Under the pieces are notes generated by a model. The model saw only the letters and a program-made list of their open reading frames with translations. It was not told the origin of the DNA and made no database searches. Positions 7,664-13,559 of a stretch of 14,149 nt of DNA are shown here, one piece after another. Position numbers and translations under genes: made by a program. Numbering within the stretch: position 1 is the first letter of the stretch; each line of letters begins with the position of its first letter. This stretch comes from Actinomycetes bacterium. Lineage in GTDB: Bacteria; Actinomycetota; Acidimicrobiia; Acidimicrobiales; Microtrichaceae. The stretch lies in the NCBI GenBank assembly GCA_023434535.1, contig JAEYSR010000197.1, positions 1 to 14,149 of the forward strand. The letters are read 5' to 3'.

Positions 7664-9313
7664 TCAGCGCTCGCTGTTGATGTCCTCGAGCTCCCGGTTC
7701 CGCGTCTCGGGCACGGCGAAGGCCAGGCCCGCTGCCAAGATCGGGCCGAGCGCCAGCAGCGCGAAGGTCGGTCCGTAGCCGTTGGCGTCCACGAGGACCC
7801 CGGCCAGCACCAGGCCCAGGACGCTGCCGCAGACCGCCAGCACGTTGAGCGCTCCGCGCGCGCTGCCGCGACGGGACGTCGGGAACAGCTCGGGAGCGAG
7901 GACGCCCAGCGGGGCCACGGTCAGCGTGCCGAGCACGGCGGCGGTCAGCGCGCTGACCCACATGGACGGGCCGGACGTCGCGAAGAAGACGGCGGTGAAC
8001 AGCCCGAGGGCCACCAGTCCGGGCACGAGGGCCCAGCGACGTCCCCGGGTGTCGGCGATGCGGCCGCCGACGACCACGCCGATCGCCGCAGGTGTGCCGG
8101 TGAGGACGGTGAAGATCGTGATCGTCAGGCCGTCGAAGCCGCGGTCGGCTCGCAGGTAGTCGTTCTGCAGCTGGGACACCGGGGCGATGAAGAGGTTGAT
8201 CAGCAGGAACAGCGCGGCGAGCAGGATGAAGCGGCTGCCCCGGATCCGGGTCGCTTCCCGGGGGAGCGGCGACGGACCCGGGCCGTCGGCGTGGGCGTCG
8301 GCAGTGTGGTCGGGGGCGGTGTGGTCGGGGGCGGTGTGATCGAGAGCGGCGCGATCGACGGGGCGGTCCCGGTCGGCGGAGTGGCTGAGGAGCTGGAAGC
8401 GGCCGCTCTCCCGGAGCGTCCGGGAGCCGCTGATCAGCAACGGCACCGTGAGGATCGACAGCGCGAACACCGCTCGCCAGCCCGCCGGTCCCAGATCGGC
8501 GAGAGGGAGCGACACCACGACCACTCCCGACCCGAGGCCGTACGCCATGGCCCCGAGCCCCGCGGCCATGGCCCGGGAGCCTGCGGGCAGCTCCTCGACG
8601 CAGATCGTGTCGACCGCCAGCAGGCCGGCGATGGCGAGGTTGCGGGAGATGGCCTGCAGGACGGTGAGGGCGGCCAGTCCCGGGACGAGGGCGGTGAGGA
8701 AGGACAGCGCGATGGCGACGCCGAAGCTCCAGAGGGCGATCCGACGCCGCCCGAAGCGGTCGGCCTGGAAGAGCATCACGGCGGTCAGCACGGCGCCGAT
8801 CCGGACGAGGGCGAAGATGGCGGCCTGCTGCCCGGAGCTCCCGTCGCCGATGTCGGCGCTGGCGAACGTGAGCACCTGTGTCAGCTGCCCGTAGATCAGC
8901 CCGGCCACGACGCTGAACAGCGCCATGACCGCCGCGGCCCGGGCCTGTCGGACCGACAGCCGATCGGGGAAGAGCCACCACGGACGGGTTCCGGGCGCCA
9001 CCCCGTCGCGCAGCGTCCGTCGGACGTTGGGGTGGTAGAGCCAACCCCAGTACGGGATGGCGAGGCGCCAGTCGATCCGCTGGGTGAGGACGACGTCGCC
9101 GTCCTCACCGTGGTGCCAGTCCAGGCGCCGCTCGTAGTGGGCGAACGGTCCATGGGCCGCCACGTAGGTGGCGTGGCCGTCGGCCTCCGTGGGTTCGGGG
9201 GGCGCCACGGTTCCCGGCGCGGGCGTCTCCGCGACGAGGAGGTCGTCACGGGGGGAGAGGCGTGGGGTGATCGCTGAGGCCGTCCCGCGCCACTCATCGA
9301 CCCTGCTGTGCAT
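7664..9313 (-). CDS. Major facilitator superfamily transporter, sugar-porter-like
   Basis: 549 aa integral membrane protein. The transporter core begins near residue 124 and shows about twelve hydrophobic segments in two halves. Motif A is DRFGRRR (185-191), its second-half copy is GGRIADTRGRR (416-426), ELFPTSRRGSARG is at 475-487, and the C-terminal VPETRNRELEDI (534-545) resembles the PETKG-type ending of sugar porters. The N-terminal 120 residues are hydrophilic and unusually long, with the block YERRLDWHHGEDGDVV then DWRLAIPYWGWLYHPNVRR. The central loop (about 310-358) carries a DHTAP pentapeptide repeat. Substrate unknown; a metabolite:proton symporter is the usual reading. The ATG has an AGGGGGG Shine-Dalgarno just upstream and a TACCAT -10 further back. 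It is convergent with the hydrolase and divergent from murA. Confidence 0.9.
   Translation of the reverse strand: MHSRVDEWRGTASAITPRLSPRDDLLVAETPAPGTVAPPEPTEADGHATYVAAHGPFAHYERRLDWHHGEDGDVVLTQRIDWRLAIPYWGWLYHPNVRRTLRDGVAPGTRPWWLFPDRLSVRQARAAAVMALFSVVAGLIYGQLTQVLTFASADIGDGSSGQQAAIFALVRIGAVLTAVMLFQADRFGRRRIALWSFGVAIALSFLTALVPGLAALTVLQAISRNLAIAGLLAVDTICVEELPAGSRAMAAGLGAMAYGLGSGVVVVSLPLADLGPAGWRAVFALSILTVPLLISGSRTLRESGRFQLLSHSADRDRPVDRAALDHTAPDHTAPDHTADAHADGPGPSPLPREATRIRGSRFILLAALFLLINLFIAPVSQLQNDYLRADRGFDGLTITIFTVLTGTPAAIGVVVGGRIADTRGRRWALVPGLVALGLFTAVFFATSGPSMWVSALTAAVLGTLTVAPLGVLAPELFPTSRRGSARGALNVLAVCGSVLGLVLAGVLVDANGYGPTFALLALGPILAAGLAFAVPETRNRELEDINSER
8291..8365 (-). repeat. 15-bp minisatellite, five units, coding DHTAP
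   Basis: Five consecutive 15-base units at 8291, 8306, 8321, 8336 and 8351. Units 2 and 3 are identical (GTGGTCGGGGGCGGT on the + strand); units 1, 4 and 5 are diverged. On the coding - strand the identical units read T-A-P-D-H. It lies in the cytoplasmic loop between the two halves of the transporter. Confidence 0.8.
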
Positions 9314-9335
9314 CGACCCCCCTGGACGTCGACGG

Positions 9336-9341
9336 ATGGTA
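9336..9341 (-). promoter_or_regulatory. -10 element of the transporter gene
   Basis: On the - strand, TACCAT is followed after 22 bases by the ATG at 9313, giving a short leader of about 15 bases that holds AGGGGGG as the ribosome binding site. This gene therefore differs from its leaderless neighbours. The -35 is not convincing. Confidence 0.45.
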
Positions 9342-9391
9342 CCGGCCCGGGAGTGGGCGGATCACGGTCCGGGTCGTGCGAGAGTGGGGAC

Positions 9392-10645
9392 GTGAGTCGC
9401 CTGCTCGTCCGACCCGGACCACCCCTCTCGGGAGAGGTCACGATCTCCGGGGCCAAGAACTCCGCTCTGAAGCTGATGGCCGCGTGCGTGCTCGCCGAGG
9501 GCCGCTACGTGCTGCGCAACGTGCCCGACATCGCGGACGTCGGGATCATGGGTCGTCTGCTCGAGGCGATGGGCATGACCGTCCGTCGACGTGAGGACGC
9601 GGCGCTCGAGATCGTCCGGGGCCCGGACGTCGTGGCGGAGGCGCCCTACGAGCTGGTGGAGCAGATGCGGGCGTCGACGGCGGTCCTGGGTCCGCTGCTG
9701 GCCGCGGTGGGGTGGGCCCGGGTGGCGCTCCCCGGCGGCGACGACTTCGGGTCCCGGCCCATCGACATGCACCTTGCATCGCTCGAGTCGCTCGGCGCGT
9801 CGTTCGAGCTCAGCCACGGGATGATCGAGGGACGGGCCGACCGACTGGTCGGCTGCGAGGTCGTCCTCGAGTACCCGAGCGTCGGCGCGACCGAGAACCT
9901 GCTCATGGCCGGCGTCCTCGCCGAGGGGACGACCACGGTGCGCAACGCCGCCCGGGAGCCCGAGATCTCGGACCTGGCCGCCTTCCTCAACCGCATGGGC
10001 GGTCGGGTTCTGGGGGCGGGCAGCCCCACGATCGTGATCGAGGGGGTCGAGGAGCTCCGTGCGGTCGAGCACACGGTCGTCCCGGACCGCGTGGAGGCCG
10101 CCACCTTCCTGGCGGCGGTCGCGGCGGCGCGCGGCGAGGTCACGCTGCGGGGAGCCCGGGCCGACCACCTCGACCTGCTGGTCGAGAAGATGGGCCGCAT
10201 GGGCCTGCGGATCTCGCCCGAGGCCGACGGGCTGTGGGCGATGGCGACGGGTCGTCCCCGTGCCGCGGACGTGGCGACCCTGCCGTACCCCGGCATCGCC
10301 ACGGACTACCTCCCGATGCTCGTGGCGGTCATGTGCCTGGCCGACGGGACGAGCTACGCCACCGAGAACGTCTTCGCAGGGCGCTTCCGCTACGTGGGGG
10401 AGCTGGCCCGCATGGGCGCCCAGATCCGCGTCGAGGGCCACCACCTGGTCGTCGACGGGGTCGAGCGGCTGTCCGGTGCGCCGGTCCGGGCCGTCGACAT
10501 CCGCGCCGGTGCGGCGGTGGTGATCGCCGCGCTCGCGGCGGACGGCGAGACGACGATCTACGACGCGGGTCACATCGACCGCGGCTACGAGGACTTCGTC
10601 GACAAGCTCTGCTCGTTGGGCGCCGACGTCGAACGGCTCGACTGA
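9392..10645 (+). CDS. murA: UDP-N-acetylglucosamine 1-carboxyvinyltransferase with Asp117
   Basis: 417 aa, the usual MurA length. It transfers enolpyruvate from PEP to UDP-GlcNAc, the first committed step of cytoplasmic peptidoglycan precursor synthesis. Visible landmarks are GAKNSALKLMAA with Lys22 and Asn23, EQMRAST (Arg93), the catalytic loop LPGGDDFGSRPIDMH, and GIATDYLPM with Asp305, all at positions matching the E. coli or mycobacterial numbering. The loop residue that is Cys115 in E. coli is Asp117 here (codon 9740-9742). Mycobacterial MurA has the same Asp and is known to resist fosfomycin, so the same is expected here. GTG at 9392 gives the normal N-terminus SRLLVRPGPPLSGEVTISGAKN; the frame is open 28 codons further up without homology. 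GAGAGT lies six bases before the start. Divergent from the transporter. Confidence 0.97.
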   Translation: MSRLLVRPGPPLSGEVTISGAKNSALKLMAACVLAEGRYVLRNVPDIADVGIMGRLLEAMGMTVRRREDAALEIVRGPDVVAEAPYELVEQMRASTAVLGPLLAAVGWARVALPGGDDFGSRPIDMHLASLESLGASFELSHGMIEGRADRLVGCEVVLEYPSVGATENLLMAGVLAEGTTTVRNAAREPEISDLAAFLNRMGGRVLGAGSPTIVIEGVEELRAVEHTVVPDRVEAATFLAAVAAARGEVTLRGARADHLDLLVEKMGRMGLRISPEADGLWAMATGRPRAADVATLPYPGIATDYLPMLVAVMCLADGTSYATENVFAGRFRYVGELARMGAQIRVEGHHLVVDGVERLSGAPVRAVDIRAGAAVVIAALAADGETTIYDAGHIDRGYEDFVDKLCSLGADVERLD

Positions 10646-10727
10646 ACGGCCCGTCCGGCTGCGCCCTTCGTTCTCGGGAATCGACGGTTTTGCGTCGGTC
10701 GGCAGGAACAAAGGGGGCGGTGGGGCG

Positions 10728-10758
10728 TTGGGGAGGAGGAGAGCGGGCCATCTACGCT
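10728..10758 (+). promoter_or_regulatory. Promoter of the NifU-domain / meaB unit
   Basis: TTGGGG at 10728-10733 and TACGCT at 10753-10758, 19 bases apart, in the 159-bp gap after murA. The predicted start near 10765 leaves a leader of about 40 bases that includes GGAG at 10796-10799, five bases before the GTG at 10805. This is a normal leadered arrangement. Elsewhere in the gap I see only a weak five-pair stem around GACGGTTTTGCGTC and no clear murA terminator. Confidence 0.5.
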
Positions 10759-10804
10759 GGTCCACAGCCACGCCCCCATCGGCGCCAACCCCCACGGAGC
10801 ACAC

Positions 10805-11065
10805 GTGCAGGAGCAGGTCGAACAGGTCATCGAGATCATCCGCCCGGCCATCCAGGCCGACGGCGGTGACATCAACCTGCTCGACGTCGACGTGGAGTCC
10901 GGCGTGGTGACCGTGGAGCTGACCGGAGCGTGCGTGAGCTGCCCGGCGTCGACGGTGACCATGAAGGCGGGCATCGAGCGCATCATGAAGGACCGGGTCC
11001 CCGGTGTGACGGCGGTCGTCCAGCCCGAGAGCGAGATCGAGCTCGGCACCGCCGTCTCGCTCTGA
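10805..11065 (+). CDS. Stand-alone NifU C-terminal-type Fe-S scaffold protein
   Basis: 86 aa, made only of the NifU C-terminal (Nfu) domain. It starts with QEQVEQVIEIIRPAIQADGGD, the family's typical first helix and DGGD turn, and has the cluster-binding pair Cys43-x-x-Cys46 in GACVSCPASTVTMK. Such proteins hold a [4Fe-4S] cluster between two subunits and pass it to target enzymes. There is no A-type N-terminal domain as in E. coli NfuA. The GTG start has GGAG five bases upstream. meaB begins 16 bases after its stop, so the two are likely one operon. The partner enzymes are not visible in this window. Confidence 0.92.
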   Translation: MQEQVEQVIEIIRPAIQADGGDINLLDVDVESGVVTVELTGACVSCPASTVTMKAGIERIMKDRVPGVTAVVQPESEIELGTAVSL

Positions 11066-11081
11066 TCGGTCGACCGGGCCC

Positions 11082-12041
11082 GTGCAAGGACTGCGCGCCG
11101 CGTCACCGGCGGAGCTGCTGGCTGCGGCTCGGGAGGACGACCGAGCGGCCCTGGCCCGCCTGCTGACGCTCGTCGAGCGTGGCGGCAGCGGGGCCAGGGA
11201 CGTGGCCCGCACCGTCTTCCCGCTCGCCGGAGCCGCTCACACCGTCGGCATCACGGGTGCTCCCGGGGCCGGCAAGTCGTCGCTGACCAGCGCCCTGTGC
11301 CGCGAGGTGCGTTCCGCCGAGGGCCGCATCGCCGTGCTGGCGATCGATCCGTCGTCGCCCTTCTCCGGCGGAGCGATCCTGGGGGTTCGGGTCCGGATGG
11401 GCGACCACACGCTCGACGACGGGGTGTTCATCCGCTCGATGGCGACGAGGGGCCACCTCGGCGGCCTGTCGCTGGCCACCCCGGAGGCCGTCCGCGTGCT
11501 CGACGCCGCGGGCTACCCGTGGGTCGTCGTCGAGACGGTGGGCGTGGGTCAGGTGGAGGTCGAGATCGCCGGAGCGGCCGACACCACGGTCGTCGTCGTC
11601 AACCCCGGTTGGGGCGACGCGGTGCAGGCCAACAAGGCCGGGCTGATGGAGATCGCGGACGTGTTCGTGATCAACAAGGCCGACCGCCCGGGCGCCGCCG
11701 ACACCCGACGGGACCTGGAGAACATGCTCGCACTGGGCGCGCACCGGGACCACCCGCCGGCCATCGTCGAGACGACCGCCACGTCCGGGCGCGGGGTCGA
11801 CGACCTGTGGATCGCGCTCCAGGAGCACCGGGACCGGGTGGTCGCCTCCGGCGAGCTGGCGGCGCGGCGCGCCGAGCGGTCCGACGACGAGCTCCGCGAC
11901 GTCGTGGTCGCCCGCCTGACCGAGCGTGCGGCGTCGCTGTGCGACGGTCAGGCCTGGGAGGCGGCGCGGTCCGCGGTCCGCTCCGGAGAGCTCGACCCCT
12001 GGGAGGCGGCGGCCGACCTGCTGGACGGCCTCGGGCGCTGA
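11082..12041 (+). CDS. meaB: MeaB/ArgK-type P-loop GTPase, B12-enzyme chaperone family
   Basis: 319 aa, near the family length. MeaB proteins are G3E GTPases that guard methylmalonyl-CoA mutase and gate delivery of adenosylcobalamin. Visible motifs: Walker A GAPGAGKSS (59-67), AIDPSSPFSGGAIL (87-100), the switch region RSMATRGHLGGLS (118-130), VVETVGVGQVEVE (149-161) and the guanine-specificity motif NKAD (198-201). In the otherwise conserved LGD-x-x-RM element the Asp is replaced by Val102 (ILGVRVRM). The segment VVVVNPGWGDAVQANKAGLMEIADVFVINKADR is intact in outline. The C-terminus is helical, as expected for the dimerisation arm. No mutase subunit is encoded in the window, so its client is elsewhere or different. 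Co-directional with the NifU-domain gene, gap 16 bases, no clear ribosome binding site. Confidence 0.9.
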   Translation: MQGLRAASPAELLAAAREDDRAALARLLTLVERGGSGARDVARTVFPLAGAAHTVGITGAPGAGKSSLTSALCREVRSAEGRIAVLAIDPSSPFSGGAILGVRVRMGDHTLDDGVFIRSMATRGHLGGLSLATPEAVRVLDAAGYPWVVVETVGVGQVEVEIAGAADTTVVVVNPGWGDAVQANKAGLMEIADVFVINKADRPGAADTRRDLENMLALGAHRDHPPAIVETTATSGRGVDDLWIALQEHRDRVVASGELAARRAERSDDELRDVVVARLTERAASLCDGQAWEAARSAVRSGELDPWEAAADLLDGLGR

Positions 12042-12078
12042 CGGCGGCGGCCGACCCGGACGACGTCCCGCGACCGTG

Positions 12079-12105
12079 TCGGGTCCGAGTCGATCGGGTC
12101 CGAGT
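12079..12105. repeat. 12-bp direct repeat between meaB and the Fur-family gene
   Basis: TCGGGTCCGAGT occurs at 12079-12090 and again at 12094-12105, period 15, followed by a weaker echo GGTCCAGGTCC. It fills part of the 111-base gap between two convergent genes. Each copy includes the imperfect dyad CGGGTCCG. No clear terminator hairpin is seen here, unlike at the other convergent junctions. Role unknown. Confidence 0.5.
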
Positions 12106-12152
12106 GGTCCAGGTCCGGGCGGAGAGGGTCGGTGGATCCGCCGTGGCGGGGA

Positions 12153-12611
12153 TCAGGTGCAGTCGGCGCACGTGCCGACGAGGTCCAACCGGTGGTGCTC
12201 GATGGTGAAGCCGCTCGTGTGGGCGGCGTCGTCGAGGGCGCCGTGGAGCCTCTGCTCGAGCTCGTCGCTGGCGACGAAGTCCTCCACGCGGCCGCACCGG
12301 GTGCACACCAGGTGGTGGTGGTGGTGCGTGAGGTCCTCGGCGAGCTCGAAGTGGCTGTACTCGTCGCCGGCCACGATGCGGTGGACGACGCCCGCGTCGA
12401 TCAGCTCGGTCAGGTTCCGGTAGGCGCTGCTCTGGGCCAGGCCGTCGGACCGCTCGAGGATGTCGGGGATCGTGAGCGGCCGATCCGCGGTCGACAGGAC
12501 CTCGACCACTTGGCGACGCGACCTCGTGTAGCGGAGCCCGGCGCTGCTCAGGCGCTGGGCGACCGTGGTGTGGAGGTCGGCCCGGTCGGGGCCGTGCTCG
12601 TGGTCCGACAC
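12153..12611 (-). CDS. Fur-family metal-dependent transcriptional regulator
   Basis: 152 aa, typical for the family. The N-terminal winged helix includes GLRYTRSRRQVVEVL, LTIPDILER and SSAYRNLTELIDAGVVHRI, where the recognition helix carries the usual Y-R-N-L. The dimerisation domain has HFELAEDLTHHHHHLVCTRCG with five adjacent His (96-100) and two Cys pairs: Cys103/Cys106 and Cys148/Cys151 (CADC at the end), which fit a structural zinc site. Glu110 and His139/140 could complete a regulatory metal site. Whether it senses iron, zinc, manganese or peroxide cannot be told from this. Start GTG at 12611 sits seven bases after TACGAT. It is divergent from the kinase gene with 57 bases between starts, and convergent with meaB. 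Confidence 0.93.
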   Translation of the reverse strand: MSDHEHGPDRADLHTTVAQRLSSAGLRYTRSRRQVVEVLSTADRPLTIPDILERSDGLAQSSAYRNLTELIDAGVVHRIVAGDEYSHFELAEDLTHHHHHLVCTRCGRVEDFVASDELEQRLHGALDDAAHTSGFTIEHHRLDLVGTCADCT

Positions 12612-12618
12612 CCGACCG

Positions 12619-12624
12619 ATCGTA
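12619..12624 (-). promoter_or_regulatory. -10 element of the Fur-family gene
   Basis: On the - strand TACGAT is followed by seven bases and then the GTG at 12611, predicting a leaderless or nearly leaderless transcript. It lies just outside the opposing kinase promoter, so the two promoters face away from each other across about ten bases. Confidence 0.5.
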
Positions 12625-12633
12625 GCCCCGCAG

Positions 12634-12662
12634 TTGGGAACGAGTGGGAACGCCGGTACGGT
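12634..12662 (+). promoter_or_regulatory. Promoter of the kinase gene, leaderless
   Basis: TTGGGA (12634-12639), 17-base spacer, TACGGT (12657-12662), then six bases to the GTG at 12669. This is the best complete housekeeping-type promoter in the window and it fixes the kinase start. The spacer contains the second copy of a TGGGAACG direct repeat. Confidence 0.65.
12635..12652 (+). repeat. TGGGAACG direct repeat, possible operator
   Basis: TGGGAACG at 12635-12642 and 12645-12652, ten bases apart, about one helical turn. It overlaps the -35 and spacer of the kinase promoter and lies upstream of the Fur-family promoter, so a protein bound here could affect both. It does not resemble the AT-rich Fur or Zur boxes known from model bacteria. 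Confidence 0.4.
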
Positions 12663-12668
12663 CGGTCG

Positions 12669-13559
12669 GTGCCCGGGAGAGGGGAGGACCAGGTGTCGGG
12701 AGCATCCCGCCCGCCCTCAGCGCGTCCGACCGCAGCGCACCCGACCGCAGCGGACCCGACCGCACAGCGTCCGGCGACGCTGCCGTCGGGGCTGCGGCTG
12801 GACCGCGTGGTCGGCCGTGGAGCGACGTCGACGGTCTGGGCCGGCCGTGACCGGCGGGTCGGCCGCGACGTGGCGGTGAAGGTGCTGCCCCTGTCGGTCG
12901 ACGGGCCGGACCGCGCCCGTCTGACGGAGCGCTTCGACCACGAGCTCAGGGCGCTCGCCCGGCTGGCCGGCGAGCCGAACGTGCTCGGGGTGGTCGCCGC
13001 CGGGGTGGAGCCCGACTGCTGCTGGATCGTGACGGATCTGGCCGACGGCAGCCTGGCCGACTCCAGCCTCGCCGGTGACGGGCCGCTCCCGGTCGAGCGG
13101 CTCCTCTCGTCGGCGTCCGACGCCGCAGCGGGCCTGGCCGCGGCGCACCGCATGGACGTGGTCCACGGCGACGTGACCCCCGCCAACGTCCTGTGGATGG
13201 GCGACCGGGCGGTGGTCGCCGACTTCGGGATGTCCGCCCTCCAGCTCGGGCCCGATCCGTCCGGGACGGCGGCGCTCGGAGCGACTCCGGGATGGGCGGC
13301 ACCGGAGCGACTCGAGGGCGGCGCTCCGACGCCGGCCTCCGACGTCTACGGCTGGGGTGCCACGGTGTGGAGCGCCGCGACCGGGGAACGACCGAACCGA
13401 CACGCTCCGCCGGACGGGAGGCGGGCGCCGCGACACATCGGCGTCGTCCTGGACGCGGCCTGCCACCCCGACCCCGACCGACGTCCGGCCATGGACGAGT
13501 TGCTGGAGGCCGTGGCGCGGGAGCGTCGCCGACGGGACCGGTACATTCCGGGCCCATGA
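12669..13559 (+). CDS. Ser/Thr protein kinase-like protein, non-RD type
   Basis: 296 aa, one cytoplasmic kinase-like domain without membrane segment or extracellular sensor. Residues 1-38 form a Pro/Ala/Thr linker with PTAAH-type repeats. The domain then shows the Gly loop VGRGATSTVW (48-57), Lys71 in VAVKVL, helix-C Glu92, the catalytic loop HGDVTPANV (166-174), DFG (185-187) and the GWAAPE activation-segment end (208-213), with DRRP near the C-terminus. The HRD Arg is Gly167 and the usual Lys two residues after Asp168 is Thr170, so it is a non-RD kinase with a changed catalytic Lys; the Asp, Asn and DFG are kept. Activity is plausible but uncertain. GTG at 12669 follows a strong leaderless promoter. 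Its stop overlaps the next start (ATGA). Confidence 0.88.
   Translation: MPGRGEDQVSGASRPPSARPTAAHPTAADPTAQRPATLPSGLRLDRVVGRGATSTVWAGRDRRVGRDVAVKVLPLSVDGPDRARLTERFDHELRALARLAGEPNVLGVVAAGVEPDCCWIVTDLADGSLADSSLAGDGPLPVERLLSSASDAAAGLAAAHRMDVVHGDVTPANVLWMGDRAVVADFGMSALQLGPDPSGTAALGATPGWAAPERLEGGAPTPASDVYGWGATVWSAATGERPNRHAPPDGRRAPRHIGVVLDAACHPDPDRRPAMDELLEAVARERRRRDRYIPGP
12723..12767 (+). repeat. 15-bp in-frame tandem repeat, three units, coding PTAA
   Basis: Units at 12723-12737, 12738-12752 and 12753-12767 share the core CCGACCGCA and encode R/H/D-P-T-A-A or -Q. The repeat lies in the N-terminal linker ahead of the kinase domain. Its rotated unit resembles the coding-strand unit of the transporter minisatellite. 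Confidence 0.75.
13542..13547 (+). promoter_or_regulatory. Possible internal -10 for the enoyl-CoA hydratase gene
   Basis: TACATT lies eight bases before the ATG at 13556, inside the last codons of the kinase gene. It may give the hydratase its own very short-leader transcript besides read-through from the kinase promoter. No -35 was identified. Confidence 0.35.

Noticed and set aside
9308..9391. 28-codon N-terminal extension of murA
   Set aside because: It has no similarity to MurA, overlaps the divergent transporter's promoter and start, and the GTG at 9392 gives a standard 417-aa enzyme.
10646..10727. murA terminator around GACGGTTTTGCGTC
   Set aside because: The stem is only about five pairs and the T-run is in the loop, not after the stem.
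9362..11212. 616-codon open frame on the - strand opposite murA and the NifU-domain gene
   Set aside because: Its translation is rich in Arg, Asp, His and Gly without any recognisable motif, and murA on the other strand is certain.
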